The notes under the pieces were generated by a model that saw only the letters and a list, made by a program, of their open reading frames with translations, was not told the origin of the DNA and did no database searches. From Methanosphaera sp. (GTDB lineage: Archaea > Methanobacteriota > Methanobacteria > Methanobacteriales > Methanobacteriaceae): a DNA stretch of 64,000 nt. The translations under genes were made by a program, and so were the position numbers. Shown here piece after piece: positions 1 through 8,323 of this stretch (the stretch's first letter is position 1; every line of letters starts with the position of its first letter). Location of the stretch: positions 4,602 to 68,601 of the forward strand of contig JAFRMD010000089.1 in assembly GCA_017430835.1 (NCBI GenBank), in the 5' to 3' direction.

Positions 1-869
1 ATGCAATATCTATTAATACATCCTGGTTTGTTATTATGTCTATAGCGGTTGCCCGATGAACATATTCTGCATTGTCATTTTTTGCTAAACTAATTATCTC
101 ATCTTCATCACCAATACTTTTCATAGCAATTTCACGAACAGCCCAATCATCACCATATGCAAGTTCTTTTAATGTTTTCTGGTTTTTTATTTTTCGTGTT
201 GCTTCTTGTCGAACATTTGAACTTTCATCATGTTTTGCAAGATTTTCTAAAACTTCCTGGTTATTAAAATTAGGATTTTCTATTGCGGCAATTCGACTAA
301 TAGAATATTCTGATTTTGTTATAGAAATAAGATGCTCTTCATCAGATAGTTTTTTTATTGCAACTTGCCGGGCAGAGGAATATTCACTACCATTATTGGC
401 TATTAAAAAAAGTGTTTTTTCATCAGATATATTTTCTGCTATGTATTTATAAGCATCATCAGTACGAACATTAGCGCAAGCAGATATTAAATCAGGTTCC
501 CCTATCCTACTCCTTACATAATTCATTTCAAGTGGAATAAGTGTTTCACGTGTTACTTTCCGATATTCATATGATTCATTTTTAACTAAATCAGTTAAAC
601 AACCTAAAAATTCACGATCTTCTATCCTTACTACAACATCTTCAAAATTACTGTTATAACCTCTTCTAAGTTCAAGTAAAGTAATCTCTTTTAATACATT
701 CTGATCGGTAATTTTATTTGTTGCTGCTAGTCGAACCTAAGGATGTTCATCATTTTTTGCTATATCAACTAAAATGCTTTTATCAGTTAACTTTCTTGTA
801 GCAGCTTCTCTAACTGTCCAATCCTTATTTTTATATTTTGGAGTTATAAACTTATCAAATAATCCCATA
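1..869 (-). pseudogene. Broken HEAT/LRV-like repeat protein gene, running off the left edge
   Basis: Read on the minus strand from the ATG at 869, the start (MGLFDKFITPK) resembles the intact protein at 58020-60032 (MGFFNNLFKPK). The frame hits TAA after 12 codons because of one extra base in a CCC run near 842-845. The repeat-coding frame then resumes, with units such as NPNFNNQEVLENLAKHDE and SSNVRQEATRKI. That frame carries an in-frame TAG at 737-739, inside a unit reading DEHP-stop-VRLAAT where the paralogue reads DPHPNVREAA. Beyond it the frame is open to position 1. Two independent lesions point to a pseudogene. An intact gene would have encoded a cytoplasmic repeat protein of about 30-residue helical units, probably for protein-protein contact. 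How far it continues to the left is not visible. Confidence 0.8.
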
Positions 870-1088
870 ATTTTTCTCCACAAGAATTTTTTTCATGTTA
901 ATATCTATTATATAAGACTTATTTATATATTCATCTTAAATTTAAATTTAAAAGAGCATAGTTCTTATTCAATTATAAACATGATAAAAAAATATCCCTT
1001 TATAGAATTTATTCAGATATAATATTCAAATGAGGAAAGCATTTTTTTTGGATGATATTATGATTTTTAGAATATTGTATAGTTTTTT

Positions 1089-1325
1089 CTAATTTTTTAT
1101 TTCATTAACAAATTTTGGTATTGAATCGTCCAGTGGATTAAAATTTTCAATATCCTTAACTACTATACTTTTCTTGCTTACTTTATAATGTAAGGTGCTG
1201 GGTAATCTCAGTATTCTTTTTAGGTCTATGGTTACTTTTGTGTCGTATCGTTCTTTATTGATTCCTGCTATGCTTCTTGTTATTTTATCGTATTTCGTGG
1301 GTTTTATTTCTCCCCTAGTCCCCAC
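1089..1325 (-). pseudogene. Fragment resembling the C-terminal part of archaeal DNA primase small subunit
   Basis: This 78-codon frame reads DTKVTIDLKRILRLPSTLHY and then KVSKKSIVVKDIENFNPLDD. That matches the pattern I know from the end of the PriS core (VT-D-KRLIRLP-SLHGKTGL, then a V-V--ELE-FNPL-DA stretch). A full PriS is about 320-340 residues; only about 70 are present. The glycine of the usual SLHGKTG loop is changed (TLHYKVS), so the nucleotide-binding region is degenerate. The frame starts with GTG and is preceded within ten codons by a stop. I see no primase-like sequence further upstream in any frame. Most likely a relic of a duplicated or transferred primase gene rather than a working protein. 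Family assignment is by eye. Confidence 0.5.
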
Positions 1326-1635
1326 TGGTTCTTCTTTACTTGTTCTTTTCTTTTAGCTCATTTAGTTTTTATAGTTTAGTCAGAGGTGTTTTCTGTTTTT
1401 TTTTAGGTGGGTATCTGAAGGATATTGTGAATTGTTACATATTTTTTTGTAGTTCTGGAACTATTAGACCTAAAATGGAAATAATAATATTATTAATTCA
1501 AAGAATCAACTTGAACAAAATATAAAAATTTATAAACCTACAAAAGTGTATAAAAAATATTTTATCTTGTGTATTCATACTATTTTTTATAATCGTAAAA
1601 ATATAATCTTATAATAATAAGGAAAAAGAGTTTGA
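1326..1635. other. Intergenic stretch without a supported gene
   Basis: About 310 bp, AT-rich. A 61-codon frame on the plus strand (from 1340) is low-complexity Phe/Ser/Ile and has no convincing ribosome binding site, so I do not call it. The right half presumably carries the promoter of the MarR-like gene; a GGAAAAAGAG purine stretch at 1621-1630 could be its ribosome binding site. Confidence 0.5.
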
Positions 1636-2095
1636 TTGATTATGGTTGATGTAAATTGGTCTGAAGAAAAAATAATAAATACTAACTTAAATATGTATAT
1701 TGAATATATTTTGTTTAGATACAATAATTTTTTAAAGGAAAACATTAAGAATCAAAATATCACGTTGGGTGATTTAACTTATTTAATTAATATTTCATAT
1801 GATGAAGGTATTTCACAGAAGAATCTATCAGAGCTACTCTTTGTTTCTGAAGCCAATGTTGCTCGATTTCTTAAGAAGTTAGAAAAAAAAGGGTTATATT
1901 AAACGTTATCCCTCTGAAGATAACAAGTCTGTTAAACTGGTTTATTTGACAAATGAAGGAAAAAATCTTGTAGATGATTTAACTAAAATGAATAATAAGT
2001 GGGAAAAGAATATTACTGATTTTTTAAGTGAAGAAGAAGTTTCCCAATTAAAACATACCTTATTTGAGCTATCTAAGAGGTCTGCAGACTTCTAA
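1636..2095 (+). pseudogene. MarR-family transcriptional regulator, frameshifted
   Basis: The first 88 codons give a MarR-type N-terminus and DNA-binding helix (GISQKNLSELLFVSEANVAR, then FLKKLEKKG), followed by a premature TAA. Moving one base forward at an A8-G3 run (about 1881-1893) restores the expected wing and C-terminal helices: GYIKRYPSEDNKSVKLVYLT, then NEGKNLVDDLTKM, ending SKRSADF at 2095. The restored length, about 152 residues, is normal for the family. The start is TTG 1636 or, more likely, ATG 1642. A lesion in a homopolymer may be a real null allele, a phase-variable tract or a sequencing error. A working copy would be a dimeric ligand-responsive repressor, plausibly of the ferritin-like gene next door. 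Confidence 0.8.
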
Positions 2096-2111
2096 TGTTT
2101 ACATTATTAAA

Positions 2112-2163
2112 TTTTATATACTGGTTATGTACATATACAATTACAAGTCTTAACCTAGTTAAG
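2112..2163 (+). promoter_or_regulatory. TATA box and 15-bp palindrome before the ferritin-like gene
   Basis: A TTTTATATA box lies at about 2112-2120. At 2149-2163 there is a perfect inverted repeat CTTAAC-CTA-GTTAAG, about where transcription would start. That position suits a repressor operator. The MarR-type gene immediately upstream is the obvious candidate regulator, but it is frameshifted. The palindrome is seen directly; its role is inferred. Confidence 0.5.
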
Positions 2164-2192
2164 TCATATATTATGATGGAGAAAGATTTATT

Positions 2193-2651
2193 ATGTCAAA
2201 TAAAGAAGAAACAATCAAAGCACTACAACAAATAGTAACCGGTCTTGCAGGAAATTCATTCCAACACAGAATTCAATCCAAAATATTCGCAAGCCAAGGA
2301 TTCACTAAACTTGGAGAAAAATATGCACAACACGCAGCAGAAGAAATGAACTTTGTCGAACAATTCATAGACAGAATACTGGATCTTGGAGGAAAAGTAG
2401 AACAACAACCACAGGAATCACAACCAATCTATGAAGACGTATTAGAATTCATCAAAGCAGACTACCAAGTATCAGTAAATGGAATAAAATTATTAAATGG
2501 AATGATGGAATCAGGAATATTCGACATAACAACATATGACCTTATGAAAGAATACCTAAAAGATGAAGAAGAAGACATGTACTGGAGCGAAGAACAAATA
2601 GAATTAGCAGAAAAAATAGGATTACAAAACTTCTTATACACATTTTTATAA
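2193..2651 (+). CDS. Bacterioferritin-like four-helix protein
   Basis: A 152-residue four-helix protein of the bacterioferritin/ferritin-like superfamily. The stretch EEMNFVEQFIDRILDLGGK corresponds to the EMKHADRYIERILFLEG segment of bacterioferritins, and the end (WSEEQIELAEKIGLQNFL) matches the WLETQLELIEKIGLQNYL end. Bacterioferritins form 24-mer shells that oxidise and store iron. The methionine equivalent to the haem ligand is kept. By eye, several di-iron ligands are not: the helix-1 Glu falls on Leu, the His of the E-M-x-H motif is Phe, and the late E-x-x-H His is Asp. It may therefore be a non-ferroxidase or altered-metal variant. The start is ATG with ATGGAGAAAG upstream. The next gene follows after 30 bp, probably in one transcript. 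Confidence 0.7.
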   Translation: MSNKEETIKALQQIVTGLAGNSFQHRIQSKIFASQGFTKLGEKYAQHAAEEMNFVEQFIDRILDLGGKVEQQPQESQPIYEDVLEFIKADYQVSVNGIKLLNGMMESGIFDITTYDLMKEYLKDEEEDMYWSEEQIELAEKIGLQNFLYTFL

Positions 2652-2681
2652 AAAAAATTCATTTAAAATTAGGTGATACCA

Positions 2682-2864
2682 GTGGATAACAAAGAAAAAG
2701 TAATCGAAACCTTCAGAAACTCTGAAGACCCTTTAAATGCTACAAAAGTTAGTGAAATTTCAGGTGTTGAGAAAAAAGAAGTAGATAAAATAATGAAAGA
2801 ATTAAAAAAAGATGAAACAATAATTTCACCAAAAAGATGTTATTGGACACTAGCTGACAAATAA
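2682..2864 (+). CDS. Small winged-helix DNA-binding protein
   Basis: A 60-residue protein with a helix-turn-helix pattern (DPLNATKVSEISGVEKKEVD, then KIMKELKKDETIISPKRCYW), like the small winged-helix proteins common in methanogens. I place the start at GTG 2682, giving MDNKEKVIETF, because AGGTGAT at 2671-2677 makes a good ribosome binding site. Using the earlier GTG at 2673 would bury that site in the coding region. It follows the bacterioferritin-like gene closely and is probably cotranscribed with it, so it could regulate or respond to iron or redox state; that is inference. No metal-binding or ligand domain is visible besides the DNA-binding fold. Confidence 0.65.
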   Translation: MDNKEKVIETFRNSEDPLNATKVSEISGVEKKEVDKIMKELKKDETIISPKRCYWTLADK

Positions 2865-2970
2865 TATTTTTTCGTATTAAAAAATTATTTATGCCAAGTC
2901 TCATCTCTTGTAAATCCCATTTTCATAAACTATTTTTTATCTAATTATTCTATTTTTTTGATTTACTTTA

Positions 2971-2984
2971 AAAACCTTTAAATA
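2971..2984 (+). promoter_or_regulatory. Archaeal BRE/TATA promoter of the histone gene
   Basis: AAAACC followed by TTTAAATA lies about 52 bp before the histone ATG, matching the purine-rich BRE plus TATA arrangement of strong archaeal promoters. An AGGAGAT ribosome binding site follows at about 3018-3024. Confidence 0.45.
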
Positions 2985-3034
2985 ATTAATTAAACAAAAT
3001 AGTATTATAAAATATTTAGGAGATTAAGATATTT

Positions 3035-3235
3035 ATGGCAGAATTACCAATTGCACCAGTAAAAAGATTAATTAAAAATGCAGGTGCAGCAAGAATAAGT
3101 GATGATGCAGCAGCAGCATTAGCAGAAGCTATGGAAGAATATGCTGAAGAAGTATCTCTTCAAGCAGTAAAACTTGCAAAACACGCAGGTCGTAAAACCG
3201 TAACTGCTGATGACATTAAATTAGTAATAGCATAA
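3035..3235 (+). CDS. Archaeal histone, HMf family
   Basis: A 66-residue histone fold (MAELPIAPVKRLIKNAGAAR, then ISDDAAAALAEAMEEYAEE, ending KTVTADDIKLVIA). It has the three-helix layout and the conserved RISDDAA and RKTVTADDI segments of HMfA/HMfB. Such proteins dimerise, multimerise along DNA and wrap it, giving the main chromatin of Methanobacteriales. The length is typical and there is no tail. It has its own promoter (TATA about 2977) and is followed directly by a strong hairpin, consistent with a highly expressed single-gene transcript. Confidence 0.97.
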   Translation: MAELPIAPVKRLIKNAGAARISDDAAAALAEAMEEYAEEVSLQAVKLAKHAGRKTVTADDIKLVIA

Positions 3236-3245
3236 TATTACTATT

Positions 3246-3284
3246 GGGGAATATATGTTATATTAGTTAACATATATTATTCCC
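3246..3284 (+). terminator. Hairpin after the histone gene
   Basis: GGGAATATATGTTA (3247-3260) can pair with TAACATATA-TTA-TTCCC (about 3268-3284), leaving a three-base bulge, and is followed by a short T-rich stretch. It begins 11 bp after the histone stop, so it probably ends or stabilises that message. Confidence 0.55.
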
Positions 3285-3633
3285 TTTCAAAAAACCAGAA
3301 ACTATTTTTATATTATTTGACTTTAAAATACTTTATTTTTACAGAGTACTATTCATGTTAGTACGTGTTTTTCATCCCCTAGAACTAATTAGAATGTCCC
3401 TATAATTGTAATGCTAAAATATTTTTTTCTTTATCTTGTTATAATGCTTTAACTTCAATCATTCTAATATTTAAGAATTCTACAATTTATTTGCTTGTTA
3501 AATAATTAGTTTGAAATTGTTTTAGTCCAGTACATTTCTAATTGGAAGTCATATTCTCATTTTTTGTAATAAATTTTAAATTATTTCCGATACATAACTA
3601 TTAATAATATAAACCATTTTATCAAATATTTTT
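3285..3633. other. Intergenic region before the first giant glycosyltransferase gene
   Basis: About 350 bp of AT-rich DNA with no supported frame. It should hold the promoter of the downstream glycosyltransferase gene. I see no repeat or RNA-like structure in it beyond the histone hairpin at its left edge. Confidence 0.4.
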
Positions 3634-6600
3634 TTGGTGGTCACTATTTACACGGAAGATTATAAATTAGAGGATTTGGGTAAATTATACGAACTTTATA
3701 GGGAAAATCCTGATGACGTATCTGTAGAGGATTTTTTAAAGTTCTATGATAATATAATTGATTTAAGGGAAGATTATGATTCACTTCAATATGAATTGAA
3801 TGAATTAAAACAGGCCAAAGAATTTTCATCATCAGAAAATGAGGAATTGTCAAATCAAATTGATGAAATTAACTTAAACAATCAAAAATTGCTGGAAAAA
3901 TATCAGAGAATTGCAAAGACTAGCCAAATCAATGAAAGCAAAAACAACGAATTATTAAAAGAAAATAATGAACTTAAACAGGAGATAGAATCTTTAAAAT
4001 TAAAATCAATGGATTCAGAAGAAGAAATTCATAATTTAATACAAGAAAAACAGAATTTAATGAATTTATCATATAAGACCAGTATGATACTGGATTCATT
4101 GGATGATGTTAAACAATCAAACATTGATGTTGACATAAAAACAGGTCCATACTATAAAATTCTCGACGAATCATTATTATTTGATAAAGAATGGTACATT
4201 CAACAATATCTTCCAGACAAAAAAGAAACGGATGCAGTAAAACATTACCTAAACATAGGATACCTCCTAAATTATAACCCAAACAGGTCCTTTGATTCAA
4301 TAGATTATATACAAAAACACCCTGAAATACAAAAATCAAATATTCCACCAATAATAGATTACATCCTTGAAAAAAAAGGTAATAAAAAGGAAATCAATAC
4401 AGAAAAAGATAACCACAACATCAAGGACAGCCTAGAATATAACTTGATAAAAAATTCAGAATTATTTGATGAAGAATTCTACGTAAATTGCAATCCCCTA
4501 ATTGAAAGCTATGAAGACCCAATAGAACATTTCCTAATAAACGGATGCGAAGAGAAATATCCGACAAGCAAATATTTTGATGTTGAATTCTACCTTGAAC
4601 ATAATGGTGATGTAAAGCGTGCAGGCCTAAACCCATTAGTACATTTTATCACAAACGGCAAAAAAGAAAACAGAATTCACAGAAGAGCAAGATTAAGTAG
4701 TTTGGACATTGCAAAAATCACCGGAAATCCTAAAATAAAGGAAATGTATGATGCAATATATAAAAGCAAGTACTTCGATGAGGAATATTATCTAAACAAT
4801 AATCAAATAAAAAATGCTCAAGACATTGATCCAATACTTCATTACATATTAATAGGAGCAGATAAAGGATTCAATCCAAGCATTCATTTTTCAACAAGCA
4901 AGTACCTGGATCTCTACGTTGATGTAAAGGATGCTGGAATAAACCCGTTATTCCATTATATTACAGTCGGACATAAGGAAAACAGGAAAATATTCTCGGC
5001 CAGAGAAGACGTGTTGGACTTTTTTGGAACATTAAAATCTCCTGTTCGCTGTAAAGACATTTACCAACAGCTTCATGAGAAAGTATCAGTGATAATTCCA
5101 ATATACAATGCTTATGAGGAAACCTGCAACTGTATACAAAGTGTTTTATTAAACACTAATGTGGACTATGAACTTGTATTGATTGATGATTGCAGTACTG
5201 ACAAAAGGATAAGCCAATTGCTTGATATGCTCGAAAATATTCCCTTTATTAAAATTATACGAAACCAGGAAAATCAGGGATTTGTAAAAAATGTTAACTT
5301 GGGATTAACAACTACAGAAAATGATGTAGTGCTGCTGAATAGTGACACAATAGTTACTCCACGATGGTTAACACATCTAACATTTTCTGCATATTCAAAG
5401 GATGACATTGCTACAGTAACACCATTCTGTAACGCTTCGGATATATCCATACCAGAACTTGGAGAACTGGAAGATCAAATATTCCTTAACAAAAACGCTT
5501 ATCAGCTAAACAAGTTATCAAATTACCGATATCTTACAAGCCCTACCGGTAACGGTTTCTGCCTATTTATAAAACGGGAAGTCATCGATGAAATAGGTCT
5601 ATTTGATGAAGATTTTGGACGAGGATACGGTGAAGAATCAGATTTCACTCAAAGAGCAGTAAAAGCAGGATATCGTAACATAAGAAACGATTCAGTATTT
5701 GTATATCATAAAAGGCACGCATCATTTTCTGAAGAAACAAGCAATCAACTAAAAATTGATAATAGAAAACTCTTAGAGCAGAAACATGAAAACATATTCA
5801 GAGACTGGGACGTATTTGCCAATTCCGTCGAAGTCAAACATACCCTGGAAAATATTAGAAAAACCTTAAAGGCATACAAGGACTCAGAAAGAATATTGTA
5901 CGTGACAACAAGATGTGACAACAAAACACTAATTGATGAAAAATTCAAACAATTAAGCGGCAAATATAATACCTTTGTTCTCGAATTAACAGCCGAACAG
6001 ATACAAGTACTTTCATATGACAATGATATATTTTCAACACTTAAATTCTGGAAAATTGATGATACATGGACAATCGATGATTATTTCACATACTACTTTA
6101 ACGTGCTAAACCACCTGAAAATTGATCTGGTCTATGTAAAAAACACACAGGAATACCTTGAAAATGACATGCTGTCAATATTTACTACAATGACGGACTA
6201 TTTGGAAATTGAATACATCAACGAAGATGAAGCAGAAGATGTGAATCTAGTAGAACATGTTGAAGAATTACTTAATCCAATACGAAAATTGGATGATTTA
6301 ATTGAAGAAAACAATGTATTAATAGATTTCAAGGATAAAAATAATGTAATCTACACTTTTACAAATGAAAATCATATACAAACATCCTCATTCATCGATG
6401 ACGATTTCAAATACATTTGTTTTTCTGAAAATCCTAAATTAAAATCCAATCAATGGGAAATCAAATACCTGGAAAATGTCGATATTGAAGACATCAAATT
6501 CAATCCAAAAAAATATATTCCAGAATATGAAAACCTTATATGGATAGATTCTAAATATGACATAACCGGAGACTTAAAACACTTCATAAACAAATACATG

Positions 6601-8109
6601 AAAGATAAAAAGTTTTTAACTATCAGAAAAGATGATAACATAAATACAGACATAATATTTTCAACTAATGATGAAAATTCAATCAAATCACTACAAAATC
6701 TTCCGGAAAACCATGAACAAATAGGGGACAGCTATGCATTAGCAGACATATATCCTAGAAAGAATGAATACTTTCAAAAACATTTAAAAGAAGAAATTAA
6801 GCTAATATTCTCACAAGAATCAACCAATAATGTAATGGATTCATTTAGAGAAAAAACAACAATAATCATTCCAGTATATAATGCATATGAAGAAACGAAA
6901 AACTGTATCGACAGTGTTTTAGAAAATACTAAAATACCATATAAACTCTTATTGATAAACGATGCAAGTACTGATTCAAAGATTAGGGAATTGCTAGAAT
7001 CATACAAATCACGAAACGTTAAAGTAATACACAATAATACTAATCAGGGCTTTGTAAAATCTATAAATATTGGATTAGAGGAGTCTAATGCTGATGTTGT
7101 ATTATTAAACAGTGATACGATTGTAACACCTAAATGGCTTGAAAAACTAAAAACAAGAGCATATTCACAAAAGAACATAGCAACAGTAACACCAGTATCA
7201 AACAATTCGGGAGCATTCAGTGTCCCAGAATTGGATGAAGATAATCCTATCAATCCCGAACTTGGATTGAACAGCACAGCCAATATAATTGAAAAAATTG
7301 ATGACACAAGCACAATCGACACTCCAACAGCTAACGGATTTTGCATGTACATAAAACGAAAAGCAATAGATGAAGCAGGACTCTTTGACGAAGTCTTTGG
7401 CAGAGGATACGGGGAAGAAAACGATTTTTGTATGAAATTAGTGAATAATGGATGGAAACACGTCATAGACTTGTCCACATACATTTATCATAAGGGCAGC
7501 GTATCATTCAATGAAGAAAAAGATGAACTGATTGAAAAAAACAGACAATTATTGGATCAACGCTATCCGGATTATTCAAACAATGTGTCTTTAATGGTAG
7601 AGTCAATACACTATGCACAAAAACGTGAAAAAATTGGAAGAACATTGAATTCAAAACAGGCAAAAAGCTTTGACACAAAAAGAATACTTTATTTGACAAA
7701 TGATGAAAAAATAGAAAATCTCATTAAAACAATTAATTCACTTGAAGGAGAGGAACAGTACATACTCTCAACAAACGAGAAAGAATTGAAACTATATGAA
7801 TACACAAACAATTTAAATCTATTGAATACTTGGGTTTTAACAGAAACAGACAAGATACGACTCTTAAAGGAATATAAAACATATTACCTTAACTTATTGT
7901 ATATTCTAAAAATTGATGAAGTAAATGTTGAAAACCCTAACGGTCACGCATTTGACTTACATGAAGTGGCAAAACGAATAGGAATACCAACATATGTTTC
8001 ATCAACAGGAAAATACATTTCATCAGAATTCATAAAATCAAACGAAAGAGCTTTAGAATCATTGCTATATAAATGGTGTGAAAACGTAAGAATCAAATTA
8101 AAAAAATAA
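3634..8109 (+). CDS. Giant multi-domain glycosyltransferase with two GT2 domains and a truncated tail
   Basis: A 1491-residue protein, probably cytoplasmic or membrane-peripheral, that adds sugars to a surface glycan. Order: coiled coil (about 20-160); tandem repeats of the SKYFDVEFYLEHN / NPLVHFITNGKKENR kind (about 170-455); a first GT2 domain (about 482-695; VSVIIPIYNAYEET, LNSDTIVTPRW, GRGYGEESDF); a DUF616/TOD1-like segment (about 903-990); a second GT2 domain (about 1073-1292; TTIIIPVYNAYEET, GRGYGEENDF); and a stub of a GT4 domain (about 1348-1491). Compared with its neighbour at 8324 it lacks the second half of both the DUF616-like and GT4 domains. The start is TTG 3634 (MVVTIYTED), chosen because the paralogue begins MVVKIT. 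Substrate is not recognisable. Confidence 0.85.
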   Translation: MVVTIYTEDYKLEDLGKLYELYRENPDDVSVEDFLKFYDNIIDLREDYDSLQYELNELKQAKEFSSSENEELSNQIDEINLNNQKLLEKYQRIAKTSQINESKNNELLKENNELKQEIESLKLKSMDSEEEIHNLIQEKQNLMNLSYKTSMILDSLDDVKQSNIDVDIKTGPYYKILDESLLFDKEWYIQQYLPDKKETDAVKHYLNIGYLLNYNPNRSFDSIDYIQKHPEIQKSNIPPIIDYILEKKGNKKEINTEKDNHNIKDSLEYNLIKNSELFDEEFYVNCNPLIESYEDPIEHFLINGCEEKYPTSKYFDVEFYLEHNGDVKRAGLNPLVHFITNGKKENRIHRRARLSSLDIAKITGNPKIKEMYDAIYKSKYFDEEYYLNNNQIKNAQDIDPILHYILIGADKGFNPSIHFSTSKYLDLYVDVKDAGINPLFHYITVGHKENRKIFSAREDVLDFFGTLKSPVRCKDIYQQLHEKVSVIIPIYNAYEETCNCIQSVLLNTNVDYELVLIDDCSTDKRISQLLDMLENIPFIKIIRNQENQGFVKNVNLGLTTTENDVVLLNSDTIVTPRWLTHLTFSAYSKDDIATVTPFCNASDISIPELGELEDQIFLNKNAYQLNKLSNYRYLTSPTGNGFCLFIKREVIDEIGLFDEDFGRGYGEESDFTQRAVKAGYRNIRNDSVFVYHKRHASFSEETSNQLKIDNRKLLEQKHENIFRDWDVFANSVEVKHTLENIRKTLKAYKDSERILYVTTRCDNKTLIDEKFKQLSGKYNTFVLELTAEQIQVLSYDNDIFSTLKFWKIDDTWTIDDYFTYYFNVLNHLKIDLVYVKNTQEYLENDMLSIFTTMTDYLEIEYINEDEAEDVNLVEHVEELLNPIRKLDDLIEENNVLIDFKDKNNVIYTFTNENHIQTSSFIDDDFKYICFSENPKLKSNQWEIKYLENVDIEDIKFNPKKYIPEYENLIWIDSKYDITGDLKHFINKYMKDKKFLTIRKDDNINTDIIFSTNDENSIKSLQNLPENHEQIGDSYALADIYPRKNEYFQKHLKEEIKLIFSQESTNNVMDSFREKTTIIIPVYNAYEETKNCIDSVLENTKIPYKLLLINDASTDSKIRELLESYKSRNVKVIHNNTNQGFVKSINIGLEESNADVVLLNSDTIVTPKWLEKLKTRAYSQKNIATVTPVSNNSGAFSVPELDEDNPINPELGLNSTANIIEKIDDTSTIDTPTANGFCMYIKRKAIDEAGLFDEVFGRGYGEENDFCMKLVNNGWKHVIDLSTYIYHKGSVSFNEEKDELIEKNRQLLDQRYPDYSNNVSLMVESIHYAQKREKIGRTLNSKQAKSFDTKRILYLTNDEKIENLIKTINSLEGEEQYILSTNEKELKLYEYTNNLNLLNTWVLTETDKIRLLKEYKTYYLNLLYILKIDEVNVENPNGHAFDLHEVAKRIGIPTYVSSTGKYISSEFIKSNERALESLLYKWCENVRIKLKK
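4145..4990 (+). repeat. Tandem FD-x-x-Y / NPL-x-H-x-x-x-G repeats within the glycosyltransferase
   Basis: The encoded protein repeats units of about 35-40 residues containing F-D-x-x-x-Y, then D/NP-x-x-H-x-x-x-x-G, with a terminal x-E-N-R in alternate units. Similar repeats occur in many bacterial and archaeal surface-glycan glycosyltransferases. They are diverged at the DNA level. Confidence 0.7.
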
Positions 8110-8323
8110 CAAGAAAACACTAAAATTTCTTTCTCCTCCAAATTTCAAATTTTTCAAATAGTTTAATAAAATAAATTTCTACTCCCAATATTTTAGCACA
8201 ATCTTTTTTAGTTAAGTATTAATTCTTTAAAAAATATATTAATAAATAATATAAATGATTTTTCAGGATAACAAATTAATATTATTTTAATCCAAAAAAT
8301 AATATTCAAACAATATATCTAGT

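Noticed and set aside
72..452. Long plus-strand frame of 126 codons at the left end
   Set aside because: It is antisense to the clear repeat-protein frame on the minus strand and is Ser/Phe-rich, as such shadows are.
737..739. The in-frame TAG in the repeat gene as a pyrrolysine codon
   Set aside because: The same gene also has a frameshift near its start, and pyrrolysine use is not known to me in Methanobacteriales; decay explains both.
774..1022. 82-codon plus-strand frame
   Set aside because: Low-complexity hydrophobic sequence, partly antisense to the repeat pseudogene, with no ribosome binding site.
1340..1525. 61-codon plus-strand frame
   Set aside because: Low-complexity Phe/Ile/Ser sequence with no ribosome binding site or family resemblance.
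1881..1900. Programmed frameshifting in the MarR gene
   Set aside because: The shift needed is +1, whereas A-run slippery sites usually give -1, and MarR genes are not known to use it. Tract variation or error is simpler, so it is listed as a pseudogene with the alternative stated.
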